Numbered from the stretch's first letter, positions 9,790 to 19,225 are shown. The stretch: 64,000 nucleotides of DNA from Leifsonia sp. 1010 (GCF_031455295.1 NZ_JAVDSL010000002.1:248001-312000), one strand, 5' to 3'. Notes: generated by a model from the letters alone, not told the origin. Program-made: numbers and translations.

Positions 9790-10697
9790 CGGACGCACGG
9801 AACACGGTTCCGGAGGAGGAGCCGGCCCTCGGCGTGAACGAGGACGAGCTGGAGGCTGCGGGTATCGACCTGGAGGTCGCCGAGGCCGCAGCACCGGACC
9901 GCGAAATCGCGGTCGAGGTGGGCGAGAACATCGTAGAGGTGCGCAACCTGACGGTGAAGTTCGGCGGCCTCACCGCTCTCGACGATGTCACCTTCGACAT
10001 CCGGCGTGGCGAGATCCTCGGGCTGATCGGCCCGAACGGTGCAGGTAAGACGACGTGCTTCAACGCCATGACGGGCGTCTACAAGCCGACCAGCGGCGAC
10101 GTGCTGCTGGAGGGCCAGACGATCAAGGGCCGCAAGCAGCACCAGATCACCCGGCTCGGTCTCTCGCGGACGTTCCAGAACATCCGGCTGTTCGGTGAGA
10201 TGACGGCGCTCGAGAACGTCGTGGTCGGACTGGATGCACGGCACCGCACGTCGGTCCCCGGCGCGCTGCTCCGCCTCCCGCGGCACACGCGCGAGGAGAA
10301 GTCGTCGATCGAGCGCGGAATGGCCCTGCTCGAGTTCGTCGGCATCGCCGACCAGGCAGGTTCGCTGTCGCGGTCGCTCCCGTACGGCTACCAGCGCCGT
10401 CTGGAGATCGCCCGCGCGCTCGCGACCGACCCGAAGGTGCTGTGCCTCGACGAGCCGGCCGCCGGCTTCAACCCGGCGGAGAAGGAGGAGCTCATGGAGC
10501 TCATCCGCACCATCCGGGCCGACGGGTACACCGTTCTGCTGATCGAACACGACATGAAGCTGGTCATGGGAGTGACCGACCGGATCGTCGTGCTGGAATT
10601 CGGACGCAAGATCGCCGACGACACTCCGGAGGCCATCCGGAACGACCCTCGCGTGATCGCCGCCTACCTCGGGGAGCCCGAAGATGACGTTGCTTGA
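9786..10697 (+). CDS. livG: Branched-chain amino acid ABC transporter ATP-binding protein LivG
   Basis: A 303-residue ATPase. An acidic N-terminal extension of about 45 residues, unusual for LivG, precedes the ABC domain. That domain has Walker A GPNGAGKT (about residues 82-89), the signature-like [15 protein letters not shown] and Walker [14 protein letters not shown]. It powers transport with LivF. The start at 9786 has AAGGGAGG upstream and overlaps the livM stop. The gene overlaps livF by 14 bases, so all four downstream genes are translationally coupled. Confidence 0.93.
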
Positions 10698-11397
10698 GCT
10701 GAAGAACATCAGCGTTTCGTACGGCCGGATCGAGGCCATCCACGACATGTCCTTCTCGGTTGATGAGGGCGAGATCGTCAGCCTGATCGGTGCGAACGGC
10801 GCCGGCAAGTCGACGACCATGAAGACGATCTCGGGCATCCTGAACCCGTCGAAGGGGTCCATCCTCTTCGACGGCGAGGACATCACCAAGATGAAGGCGC
10901 ACATCCGCGTCGTCCGGGGCATCTCGCAGGCGCCGGAGGGCCGGGGCATCTTCCCGGGCATGACGGTCATGGAGAACCTCGACATGGGCGCGTTCGGCCG
11001 CAAGGACCGCTCCAAGATGGGCGAGGACTTCGACCGGGTGTTCGCGCTGTTCCCGCGACTCGCCGAGCGGAAGACGCAGGTCGGCGGCACGATGTCGGGC
11101 GGCGAGCAGCAGATGCTCGCCATCGGACGCGCGCTGATGTCGAACCCGCGGCTCCTGCTGCTGGACGAGCCGTCGATGGGTCTGGCGCCGCAGTTCATCC
11201 GTCAGATCTTCTCGATAGTGACGGAGATCAACAAGCAGGGCACGACGGTCCTGCTGGTGGAGCAGAACGCCAACCAGGCGCTGGCCCGCGCGAATCGCGG
11301 CTTCGTGCTGGAGACCGGCGTGATCACCCGCGCGGGCACCGGCAAGGAGCTCCTCGCCGACCCCGCCATCAAGGAGGCCTACCTGGGCGTCGCCTGA
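10684..11397 (+). CDS. livF: Branched-chain amino acid ABC transporter ATP-binding protein LivF
   Basis: A 237-residue ABC ATPase of normal LivF length. It has Walker A GANGAGKST (about residues 36-44), signature MSGGEQQMLAIGRALMS and Walker B LLLDEPSMGLAP. It forms the nucleotide-binding pair with LivG. The start lies 14 bases inside livG and is preceded by a purine-rich GGGGAGCCCGAAG. A long palindrome begins 13 bp after its stop. Confidence 0.94.
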   Translation: MTLLELKNISVSYGRIEAIHDMSFSVDEGEIVSLIGANGAGKSTTMKTISGILNPSKGSILFDGEDITKMKAHIRVVRGISQAPEGRGIFPGMTVMENLDMGAFGRKDRSKMGEDFDRVFALFPRLAERKTQVGGTMSGGEQQMLAIGRALMSNPRLLLLDEPSMGLAPQFIRQIFSIVTEINKQGTTVLLVEQNANQALARANRGFVLETGVITRAGTGKELLADPAIKEAYLGVA

Positions 11398-11410
11398 CCC
11401 CGCCTCCCAC

Positions 11411-11482
11411 CCACCGTCGAGTACGCGAAAACTGCACGCCGTCCACCCGGACGACGTGCAGTTTTCGCGTACTCGGCGGTGG
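11411..11482. repeat. Long intergenic palindrome, copy 1 (33-bp arms)
   Basis: Arms at 11411-11443 and 11450-11482 pair at 31 of 33 positions around a 6-base loop, just after livF. The core GAGTACGCGAAAACTGCACG also occurs with one change in a second palindrome at 55304-55375. It may terminate livF mRNA, but the A/T run is inside the arms rather than after the stem, so it looks like a dispersed repeat. Confidence 0.85.
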
Positions 11483-11524
11483 AGTCGTGCGGCGCTCCGG
11501 CGCGGCGGCGGCGTGAACGTCCGG

Positions 11525-11530
11525 TAAATT
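11525..11530 (+). promoter_or_regulatory. -10 box of leaderless smc transcript
   Basis: TAAATT lies 7 nt before the GTG start of smc at 11538, with no ribosome-binding site between; the mRNA probably starts at the GTG. Confidence 0.55.
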
Positions 11531-11537
11531 CGCCTGC

Positions 11538-14500
11538 GTGTACTTGAAGAGTCTGACGCTCAAGGGCTTCAAGTCGTTCGCGCAGCCGACGACGTTCGCC
11601 TTCGAGCCGGGCGTCACCTGCGTCGTCGGCCCCAACGGGTCCGGCAAGTCGAACGTGGTGGACGCGCTCGCCTGGGTGATGGGCGAGCAGGGCGCCAAGA
11701 CGCTTCGCGGCGGCAAGATGGAGGACGTCATCTTCGCCGGAACGGCGACGCGCGGTCCGCTCGGCCGCGCCGAGGTGCAGCTCACCATCGACAACGCCGA
11801 CGGCGCGCTGCCGATCGAGTACTCCGAGGTGACCATTTCCCGCACGCTGTTCCGCAACGGCGGCAGCGAGTACGCGATCAACGGGCAGTCCTGCCGGCTG
11901 CTGGATGTGCAGGAGCTGCTGAGCGACTCCGGTCTCGGCCGCGAGATGCACGTGATCGTCGGTCAGGGTCAGCTCGACGCCGTGCTGCACGCCAGCCCCG
12001 AGGACCGCCGGGGCTTCATCGAGGAGGCGGCCGGCATCCTGAAGCACCGTCGCCGCAAGGAGAAGACCCTCCGCAAGCTGGAGGCCATGCAGACCAACCT
12101 GACCCGCCTGAGCGACCTGGCCGGCGAGGTGCGCCGACAGCTGAAGCCGCTCGGGCACCAGGCGGAGATCGCGCGCGAGGCGCAGTCCATCGCCGCCATC
12201 GTGCGGGATGCGCGAGCGCGGCTGCTCGCCGACGAGGTCGTCACGTTGCGCCGCACCCTCGACGACCACGGCCGCACCGAGTCGGAGCGCCACAGCGAGC
12301 AGATCGTGCTGCAGGAGCAGCTCGAGCAGAAGCAGCTGCGCCGCACGCGCCTGGAGCAGGCCCTGGTGGGGGATGCCGTGGATGCGGCCCGCAGCACCGC
12401 CTTCGCCCTGGAGTCGGTGCAGGAGCGCCTGCGCGGGCTGTTCACCCTCGCCAACCAGCGGGTCGCGCTGCTCGGCAGCCAGGGCGACGCGCCGGACGCG
12501 AACCCGAGCGTGACCCCGCAGAACGTGCAGGACGCTCGCGACGAGGTCGAGCGCTTGCGCGGCGTGGTCGTCGACGCCGAGGCCGCCTGGACGGCGGCGC
12601 AGGCGGCGACGCGCAGCGCCCGGTCGCGCCTGGACGCGGTGGACGAGGAGATCGCTGCGCAGAGCGCCCTGGTGTCGCGCCACGACCTGGAGATCTCGAA
12701 GCTCAACGGCCAGGCCGATGCCGCCGCACAGCGTCTCGCCGCGGTGCGCGGCGAGGTGCTGCGTCAGCAGAACGCGCTGGACGCCGCGACCGAGCGCCGC
12801 GAGCGCGCCCGCGCCGAGTTCGCGGCCCGAGAGGCCGAAGCCGCCACCGCGGACGTCGGAGAGGGTGACCTCGACGAGGCGTACGAGCTGGCGCAGGCGA
12901 CGGTGTTCGAGGCGGAGGGCGAGATCGAGCGGCTGCGCGAGGAGCTGCACACCCTGGAGCGCGAGCGGGACGCCCTCGCCGCCCGGGTCAGCGCCCTCTC
13001 GCTCGCGCTGGACCAGAAGGACGGATCGTCGGCTCTCGTCGCCGCGCGCCTGGCCGGCGTGCGCGGGCTGGTGGCCGAGCACATCCGCGTCCATCCCGGC
13101 TACGAGGCCGCGATCGCCGCGGCTCTCGGCACCCTCGCCGACGCCGTGCTCGCGGACGACCGGGATGCTGCCGTCGCCGCGGTGACGCACGCGGCGGCCG
13201 ACGACCTCGGCCGAGTGGAGGTCGTCATCGCCGACGCGCCCGCAGCCGACGTCGACCTCAGCGGCGTCGCCGGCGTCGTCCCGGCCACCAAAGTGGTGGA
13301 TGCCCCCAACGGCGTCCGAGGCATCCTCGCCTTCACGGCGATCGCCGACGACCTGGACTCCGCCCGACGCGCATTCGAGGCGTTCGGCGCCCGCGGGAGC
13401 GGCGGCCCGATCACGATCATCACCACGACCGGCGACGTCCTCACCGAGCACGTGCTGCGCGGCGGCTCGGGCGCGAAGCAGAGCCGCATCGAGCTCATCG
13501 CCGACCGCGACGCCGCCCAGGAGCGGCTCACCGAGGTCACCTCGCTGATCGACCGGGCGAAGTTCGCCCTCGCCGAGCAGCGCGGCGTGCTGCAGGTCGC
13601 CAAAGAGCAGTCGCAGGCCGCGCTCGCGACCCTGCGGGAGTTCGACGCGAAGCTCGCGGCGCAGACGGAGCAGGTCAACCGGCTCAAGGTCCAGCTGGAG
13701 GCCTCCCAGGCCGAGTTCGACCGCCTCAGCCGGGCGCTCGAGCAGGCGGGCGAGCGGGTCGCCGAGGCCGAGCAGGCAGCGGAGAAGGCGAGGGCGGAGC
13801 TGGAGGCCGCGCGGTCGCGTCCGCGCCCTATCCTCGATGTCAGCGCCCGCGACGCCCTCTCGACCGAGTTGGATGCGGCCCGCGAAGCCGAGGTCGAGGC
13901 GCGCCTCGCGGTCGAGACCGCCAAGGAGCGCGTCCGCGCCGAGCAGGCCCGCGGGGAAGCGCTCGTCCGGCGGATGGAGGCCGAGCGCGCCGCCGCCGAG
14001 GAGGCCGCCCGGCGCGCGGTCATCCGCCGTCGCCAGCTGGATGCGGCCCAGAGCGTCATCGGCGCCCTCCCAGCCGTCCTGGCCTCCGTCGACCGGTCCG
14101 TCGCCCAGGCGCGGTTGGAGCTCGCCACCGCGGAGGCCGAGCGCGCGAGCCGCAACGAGGAGCTCGCGACCCTGCGTCGCGACGAGAACGCGGTGCGGGA
14201 GCGCCTGCAGGCCATCACGGAGTCGGTGCACGGCCTGGAACTCCAGATCTACGAGAAGAAGCTGCACCTGTCGAGCCTGCTGGAGCGGGCGGGCAGCGAG
14301 CTGGGCCTTGTCGAGGATGTGCTGGTCGCCGAGTACGGGCCGGAGGTGCCGGTGCCGGTCGACCGTGCGCGCGACGAGGAACGCGAGCCCGACGCCGAGG
14401 TCGAGACCGTCCCGTTCTCGCGCGAGCAGCAGCAGAAGCGGCTGGCCGCGGCGGAGCGCAAGCTGTCGCAGCTGGGTCGCGTCAACCCGCTCGCGCTGGA

Positions 14501-15080
14501 GGAGTTCGCCGCGCTCGAGCAGCGCCACAAGTTCCTCACCGAGCAGCTGACCGACCTCACGAACACCCGCAAGGACCTGCTGACGATCATCGAGGACATC
14601 GACGAGCGGATGCAGACCATCTTCGAGTCCGCGTTCGCCGACACCGAGGAGGCCTTCAAACGGGTCTTCCCCATCCTCTTCCCGGGCGGCCAGGGCAGCA
14701 TCAGCCTGACGAATCCGGACGATCTGCTGACGACCGGCATCGAGGTCTCGGTGAAGCCCGCAGGCAAGAAGATCGAGCGGCTCTCGCTGCTCTCCGGCGG
14801 CGAGCGGTCGCTGGCGGCGGTCGCTCTGCTGATCGCGATCTTCAAGGCGCGGCCGAGCCCGTTCTACATCATGGACGAGGTGGAGGCGGCGCTCGACGAC
14901 GCCAACCTGGGCCGCCTGCTCACGATCTTCGAGGACCTCCGCGAGAGCAGCCAACTGATCGTCATCACGCACCAGAAGCGCACCATGGAGATCGCAGACG
15001 CCCTGTACGGCGTCTCGATGCGCCAGGACGGCGTCTCCGCGGTCGTGGGGCAGCGCGTGGCGCAGGAGAAGGCGAGCTAG
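11538..15080 (+). CDS. smc: Chromosome segregation protein SMC
   Basis: A 1180-residue condensin-like ATPase, normal length for bacterial SMC. The N-terminal Walker A is GPNGSGKSN (about residues 31-39). Long coiled-coil arms flank a hinge at about residues 505-650 (GVRGLVAEHIRVHPGYEAA onward). The C-terminal signature LSGGERSL and Walker B FYIMDEVEAALDD complete the head domain. With ScpA/ScpB (not in this window) it compacts and helps segregate chromosomes. The start is the GTG at 11538, downstream of a TAAATT box. In related genomes ftsY often follows smc closely; here about 5 kb of other genes lie between. Confidence 0.97.
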   Translation: MYLKSLTLKGFKSFAQPTTFAFEPGVTCVVGPNGSGKSNVVDALAWVMGEQGAKTLRGGKMEDVIFAGTATRGPLGRAEVQLTIDNADGALPIEYSEVTISRTLFRNGGSEYAINGQSCRLLDVQELLSDSGLGREMHVIVGQGQLDAVLHASPEDRRGFIEEAAGILKHRRRKEKTLRKLEAMQTNLTRLSDLAGEVRRQLKPLGHQAEIAREAQSIAAIVRDARARLLADEVVTLRRTLDDHGRTESERHSEQIVLQEQLEQKQLRRTRLEQALVGDAVDAARSTAFALESVQERLRGLFTLANQRVALLGSQGDAPDANPSVTPQNVQDARDEVERLRGVVVDAEAAWTAAQAATRSARSRLDAVDEEIAAQSALVSRHDLEISKLNGQADAAAQRLAAVRGEVLRQQNALDAATERRERARAEFAAREAEAATADVGEGDLDEAYELAQATVFEAEGEIERLREELHTLERERDALAARVSALSLALDQKDGSSALVAARLAGVRGLVAEHIRVHPGYEAAIAAALGTLADAVLADDRDAAVAAVTHAAADDLGRVEVVIADAPAADVDLSGVAGVVPATKVVDAPNGVRGILAFTAIADDLDSARRAFEAFGARGSGGPITIITTTGDVLTEHVLRGGSGAKQSRIELIADRDAAQERLTEVTSLIDRAKFALAEQRGVLQVAKEQSQAALATLREFDAKLAAQTEQVNRLKVQLEASQAEFDRLSRALEQAGERVAEAEQAAEKARAELEAARSRPRPILDVSARDALSTELDAAREAEVEARLAVETAKERVRAEQARGEALVRRMEAERAAAEEAARRAVIRRRQLDAAQSVIGALPAVLASVDRSVAQARLELATAEAERASRNEELATLRRDENAVRERLQAITESVHGLELQIYEKKLHLSSLLERAGSELGLVEDVLVAEYGPEVPVPVDRARDEEREPDAEVETVPFSREQQQKRLAAAERKLSQLGRVNPLALEEFAALEQRHKFLTEQLTDLTNTRKDLLTIIEDIDERMQTIFESAFADTEEAFKRVFPILFPGGQGSISLTNPDDLLTTGIEVSVKPAGKKIERLSLLSGGERSLAAVALLIAIFKARPSPFYIMDEVEAALDDANLGRLLTIFEDLRESSQLIVITHQKRTMEIADALYGVSMRQDGVSAVVGQRVAQEKAS

Positions 15081-15320
15081 CTGTAGGGCCTAGGCGCAGT
15101 GTCTGACTCAGATGCTGCGATATGAGAAGAGCCTCCAGGCGGGGTGGGCGTTGAAAGACGCTCACTCGAGGACCTGGAGGTTCTCGCGTCTCACGACACG
15201 GTGGCAGGCAGCCGCTCGATCGAACCCATCGACTGTCTGCGCCATCCCCACGTCCGCACCGTGGGTGGGGTGGGTCGGACCGTCATGGCTGTCGTCACCA
15301 AACGTCCGGAATGTTTGTTG

Positions 15321-15326
15321 TAGACT
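15321..15326 (+). promoter_or_regulatory. Putative -10 box of the accessory block
   Basis: TAGACT lies 9 nt before the ATG at 15336. The 255-bp gap after smc also holds an imperfect hairpin (CCTCCAGG near 15129 pairing with CCTGGAGG near 15173) and a CCCACG/CGTGGG pair near 15247-15262. These may end smc transcription. Confidence 0.45.
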
Positions 15327-15335
15327 CCTGTTCTT

Positions 15336-15653
15336 ATGGCAGAGATCGAGATCAGACCCGAAGACGCGACGGCCGCCGCGGGTCGGGTGGCCGCGGCCGC
15401 CGAAGGCATTCAGAGTGAGGGGTCGGTCTTTCAATCGGCTGCGGAGAGCGTGGCGTCATCGATGCGGTTCGCGTCCTTGCATAACGCGTTGTCGGAGTTG
15501 ATGGAGGACCTCGTGAGTGTGCCTTCGGCGGTGAGCACGAACCTGAAGAAGGTGGCGCAGGCCGGCACAGCAGCGGTGGATGGCATGGTCGCGGTGGATC
15601 GTGATGGTGCGCTGACCTTCCGTGCGGCTGATTCGAATGTGGTGATGTTTTGA
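15336..15653 (+). CDS. Small helical protein, possible WXG100/LXG-helper-like (unrecognised)
   Basis: A 105-residue acidic, Ala/Ser-rich protein without signal peptide or membrane segment. Residues ~8-75 look like two amphipathic helices separated near residue 45, then a short beta-rich tail (DGALTFRAADSNVVMF). The size and shape resemble small partners of type VII-secreted proteins, but there is no WxG in the turn and no YxxxD/E tail, so this is only a suggestion. The stop overlaps the TTG start of the 736-residue protein (TTGA), implying that the two are made together. First gene of an accessory block between smc and ftsY. Confidence 0.6.
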   Translation: MAEIEIRPEDATAAAGRVAAAAEGIQSEGSVFQSAAESVASSMRFASLHNALSELMEDLVSVPSAVSTNLKKVAQAGTAAVDGMVAVDRDGALTFRAADSNVVMF

Positions 15654-17860
15654 TTCGCGAGGACGATCTGCGAGACCTGGAGGAGTTGAATCCGGCGGCG
15701 GTGTTGGATGCTGCGGTGGCGTCGCGGGATGTCGCTTCTCGGATGCTGACTCATGCGCAGGAGGCGGAGTCGGCGCAGGCGGTGTTCGTGGAGAGTTTCC
15801 GGTCGCGGAACATGCCGGACACCGTGACGAAGTATTTGAAGCCGGGCCGGGTGTCGCTTGAACGTGTCCATTCGACGGTGGAGGCGTTGTGCCAGGTGGT
15901 GGGTGGCGCGTTCCACGAGCATGGCGCTCTCGGGCGCCGGCGGCAGGAGTTGCTGGAGTCGATCCAGACGATGTACTCCCGTGATATCCCTCCGCTGTTG
16001 GAGAAGTGGGCGGCGGTTCACGGCGGGATCGGTTATCCGGAAGTCTCTGATGTGCCGGAAGCGGCGACGTTAGAGCGGAACGCGCGGGGCCAGGTCACCG
16101 CGTTCAACAAGGCTGTCGAAGCGTTCGCTGTGGAGTTCGAGCGGTCTGTGAGGGCGTTGCGGGTCGAGCCGGGGAATCCGGCGGCGGGACCGTCCCCGGT
16201 GTCGGCGTATGACCCTGACGCGAAAGCCAAGGAGCGCGCTCAGAAGATGGCGGACTGGCTCGAGTCGAAGCTCGGCACCGATTTCGATAACACCACGAGG
16301 CTGAGCGAAGAGGATGTCGCCAAGCTCACCAAGTTCCTGCAGGAGTGCGGTGGCGACCAGAAGGCGATGGAGGAGTTCTTCGGGAAGATCCCGCCGGGCG
16401 CCCTGACGAACCTGCTCTCCGGGATCGGCTGGGGAATGGCGCCGAGTTCGCCGACCAAGTCGGAGTCCGAGCAGCTCCTTCGACTCCTGCAGGGTGGCTT
16501 CGCGCTCGGCACCGCGTCGTGGAGCAAGGAGAAGGCCAAGAAGTTCGCGAAGACGTTCGCCTCCGCGAAGTCGTCCGAGGTGGCGGCGCTGGGGCAGCTG
16601 TTCAACGGGCCGCCCTTCCCAGGCCCGGAGGTGTCGCTTGCAGCAGCGCGTGCACTGCAGGAGCGGGAGAAGAAGGAGGGCGCCGATATGGTGTTCTCGT
16701 TCCCGCCGGGCTCGGGAACCCCGTTCGATGCCACCGGGGCCGTGTTCGAATCGCTGGGGCAGTATCCCGATCAGGCGTACACATTTATAGACACGCTCTC
16801 GTATGACGATTTCAATCGGTTGTATCGGGATCGCGACTGGCGGGACGACGGGTTCGCCGGAGTCAACGCGCTTCTGTTCGGCGCAAATCAGGCCACCGGC
16901 GGTGTGTTCTCTCACCCAACGGACCTGACGATTCAGAAGCGGATTGCGGAGCTGACGAGTCAGGGCTTTGACGGGCTGGTCAAGAACAAGGCGTTTGATG
17001 CGTCGAACGTCTCAGCGGATGGAAGCCGTTACCTGGCGGGAACCATCGGACTCAACCTGCCCGCCTTGACCGAGCGCCCTATCGGTGCCGACCCGGAAAA
17101 CCGCGCCCCCGACTCCGAGAAGCTGACAGTGGCCGGCCTGGGCAAGCTCTTCGGTTCCTCGATCAGTGTGGACGCCCTGATCGAGCTGCTGGGGATCGCG
17201 TCCTCGCAGCCGGTCGGCGCCCATGTCCTGGGCGACGCCATCTCCCAGTACGAGCAGGCGCTGCTTGGACTGGCGAACTCCACTTCAGACCCCAATGTGG
17301 TCAGGGACGCGTTGACCCTCTATGGCCGCCTCGACGGCTTCACTCACGGGGCGATCGACGCCGGCACGTTGAGCCGCGCGACGGAGCTGGACGAGGAGAA
17401 TGCCCGGGCGGCGGATACGATCGCTGCGCTTCTGGGCCTCATGCCGTTCCCAGCGGCGTCGGACGCGCTCAAGCTCGGCGGTGTTTTCGGGGAGGGCCTC
17501 AATCTGGGTCAGGATGTGGCGATGTCAAACCTCACCGACGCCGGGGCAGACGTGTTCCGAACCGACCACGCGGCAGAGACTTTGACGCAGTCGCGGTCGG
17601 ATCGAGACTCCCGCGCGAAGCTCTCCGATTACACCGTCTATGGCACGATCGCGGAAACGATGCATATTCCCGGCGTCACAGGGCAAGCGCCCCTGAGTAC
17701 GGACCCGGGCACAGCGCTGTCACAGGTGCAGGCGTGGCTGGATGCGAACCGGTCAGTCGTCAATCAGTGGGTACAGGAGCACACCGAGGTGCGTGCGGAC
17801 ATGATCGCACGAGACTGGTCCGACGCCTACGGGAACGCCCACGACAGGGGGCGGCCTTGA
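15650..17860 (+). CDS. Large unrecognised protein of the smc-ftsY accessory block (736 residues)
   Basis: No family could be assigned with confidence. It has no signal peptide. Residues 1-190 are mostly helical and resemble in style the N-terminal targeting regions of LXG/WXG-type secreted proteins. A Pro/Ala linker near residues 180-195 leads to a region with mixed character (PPGALTNLLSGIGWGMA, VFSFPPGSGTPFD, then TAGLYxF-like aromatic stretches), and the last ~130 residues contain GLMPFPAASDALKLGG. The TTG start overlaps the previous stop. Codons ending in A/T and TTG leucines are more frequent than in neighbouring housekeeping genes, hinting at transfer. It could be a secreted effector or a structural protein; activity is unknown. 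Confidence 0.7.
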   Translation: MIREDDLRDLEELNPAAVLDAAVASRDVASRMLTHAQEAESAQAVFVESFRSRNMPDTVTKYLKPGRVSLERVHSTVEALCQVVGGAFHEHGALGRRRQELLESIQTMYSRDIPPLLEKWAAVHGGIGYPEVSDVPEAATLERNARGQVTAFNKAVEAFAVEFERSVRALRVEPGNPAAGPSPVSAYDPDAKAKERAQKMADWLESKLGTDFDNTTRLSEEDVAKLTKFLQECGGDQKAMEEFFGKIPPGALTNLLSGIGWGMAPSSPTKSESEQLLRLLQGGFALGTASWSKEKAKKFAKTFASAKSSEVAALGQLFNGPPFPGPEVSLAAARALQEREKKEGADMVFSFPPGSGTPFDATGAVFESLGQYPDQAYTFIDTLSYDDFNRLYRDRDWRDDGFAGVNALLFGANQATGGVFSHPTDLTIQKRIAELTSQGFDGLVKNKAFDASNVSADGSRYLAGTIGLNLPALTERPIGADPENRAPDSEKLTVAGLGKLFGSSISVDALIELLGIASSQPVGAHVLGDAISQYEQALLGLANSTSDPNVVRDALTLYGRLDGFTHGAIDAGTLSRATELDEENARAADTIAALLGLMPFPAASDALKLGGVFGEGLNLGQDVAMSNLTDAGADVFRTDHAAETLTQSRSDRDSRAKLSDYTVYGTIAETMHIPGVTGQAPLSTDPGTALSQVQAWLDANRSVVNQWVQEHTEVRADMIARDWSDAYGNAHDRGRP

Positions 17861-18492
17861 TAATCGCGCGCAGGATAAATGTTGTGGTTCTCGCGGCGGC
17901 GGCGGGTGCGGTGCTGGCTGGGTGTGTGCCGGGGCCGACGGTGATGAAGACGCCGACGATCGTCTGGCAAGACGGGAAGCGTCCCTCCTCAGAGTTGGAG
18001 AACCATCCCGCGATCAAGACACTGCGAGCGGCGACGATCGGGGATGCGATGGCGTGGAACTCGGGCGACTTCACCATCAAGCAGCTGACGGACACCTATC
18101 GGTACGGAGGATCGATCGTTGACCGGTACGAGAATCAAAGGGACCATCCGTGGGTGTATCGAGGTCCACTGCCATTCGAGCCGGTGAAGGTGGACCGGCT
18201 GGCCAACGGTGATTATGACGTGACGGTGTGTGCGTTGCCGTTGAAGGACTGGACGATCACCACACCCGGACATGACTGGTCCGCGAACGAGAACCCATCA
18301 GAGCCGCACCTGGAGACCTGGTCAGTAGGGAGGTTCGAGAAGCTAGGTCTGCGGATAATCGGCGGTGGCGGCTCGTTGGACGAGTCGTGTGACCGGTCGA
18401 CGATCCCGGTGGGGTTCTTCGACCCCCAACCGGTCCTTCCGAAAGGTCCGATCACCAAGCCCAAACGCGAGCCCTTCCCGGACTTCCGTTGA
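17857..18492 (+). CDS. Putative lipoprotein, tandem copy 1
   Basis: 211 residues beginning at a TTG that overlaps the stop of the 736-residue gene (TTGA), with AGGGGG just upstream. A lipoprotein signal (hydrophobic stretch, lipobox LAGC, Cys at about residue 21) places it on the outer face of the membrane. The mature part starts VPGPTVMKTP and contains IGDAMAWNSGDFTIKQLT, ALPLKDWTITTPGHDW and a Pro-rich end. The family was not recognised. It is clearly paralogous along its whole length to the next gene. Position after a possible secreted protein suggests, without proof, an immunity-like or anchoring role. Confidence 0.75.
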   Translation: MIIARRINVVVLAAAAGAVLAGCVPGPTVMKTPTIVWQDGKRPSSELENHPAIKTLRAATIGDAMAWNSGDFTIKQLTDTYRYGGSIVDRYENQRDHPWVYRGPLPFEPVKVDRLANGDYDVTVCALPLKDWTITTPGHDWSANENPSEPHLETWSVGRFEKLGLRIIGGGGSLDESCDRSTIPVGFFDPQPVLPKGPITKPKREPFPDFR

Positions 18493-18541
18493 TGGCGTCG
18501 ACGTTGCGTCCGCGACACTACGCGAAGACGGTGCGGCCGTG

Positions 18542-19225
18542 ATGATCGTGCGCAGTATAGGAGTTGTGGTTTTCGCGGCAGTGATGTGTGTGGTGCTGGG
18601 CGGGTGTGTGCCGGGGCCGACGGTGATGAAGACGCCGCGGATCGTGTGGCAGGACGGAAAGCGTCCGTCGTCGGAGTTGGAAAAGCACCCCGCGGTGAAG
18701 CTGCTGCGGGCGGCGATGATCGGGGATGCGATGGCCTGGAATTCGGGGGATTTCACGATCAAGCAGCTGACGGAAACGTATGAGGACGGTCATTCCATCG
18801 TTCAGGAGTATGAGGATCAGGGGGATGATCCGTGGGTGTATCGGGGCCCCCTGCCATTCGAGCCGGTAGAGGTGGAGGAGATCAATGGCATCGACTATGA
18901 CGTGACCGTGTGTGCGTTGCCGTTGAAGGACTGGACGATCACTACGCCGGGTCATGACTGGGCTGCGAACCAAAATCCCTCGAAGCCGCACTTGGAGACG
19001 TGGCACATCGCAAAGTGCGAGAAGCTCGGGTTGCGGGTCATCGGCGGTGGCGGGGGGACGGACGAGGACTCGTGTGATGGGTCGACGATTCCGGTGGGGT
19101 TCTTCGATCCGCAACCGGTGGTGCCGAAGGGGCCGATCACCAAGCCCCAACGCGACCCTTTCCCGGATTTCCGTTGGTCGTGTCGTCACTGCCGGTTCAT
19201 CGACCGTCTGCCTCACGCGACGTGA
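18542..19225 (+). CDS. Putative lipoprotein, tandem copy 2 with C-terminal extension
   Basis: 227 residues; lipobox LGGC (Cys at about residue 21). Most positions are identical to copy 1 from VPGPTVMKTP to DPFPDFR. Copy 1 stops after FPDFR (TGA). Here the matching codon at 19175-19177 is TGG, so translation continues 16 residues into a Cys-containing tail (WSCRHCRFIDRLPHAT). The start is ATG 18542 (an in-frame GTG sits 3 bases earlier). The 49-bp gap to copy 1 has no clear promoter. The duplication with divergence and a lost stop suggests recent expansion. Confidence 0.75.
   Translation: MIVRSIGVVVFAAVMCVVLGGCVPGPTVMKTPRIVWQDGKRPSSELEKHPAVKLLRAAMIGDAMAWNSGDFTIKQLTETYEDGHSIVQEYEDQGDDPWVYRGPLPFEPVEVEEINGIDYDVTVCALPLKDWTITTPGHDWAANQNPSKPHLETWHIAKCEKLGLRVIGGGGGTDEDSCDGSTIPVGFFDPQPVVPKGPITKPQRDPFPDFRWSCRHCRFIDRLPHAT

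Noticed and set aside
11379-14972. A 1197-codon open frame on the minus strand opposite smc
   Set aside because: It is a mirror of the GC-rich codon bias of smc; composition (Arg, Leu, Gly, Asp-rich without domains) and lack of a start signal show it is not a gene.
15081-15335. A tRNA or attachment site at the edge of the accessory block
   Set aside because: No cloverleaf-like arms or direct repeats shared with the other end of the block were found; no integrase gene lies nearby.
15336-17860. Assigning the two proteins firmly to WXG100/LXG type VII secretion
   Set aside because: No WxG motif, no YxxxD/E tail and no recognised toxin domain; kept as a hypothesis only.
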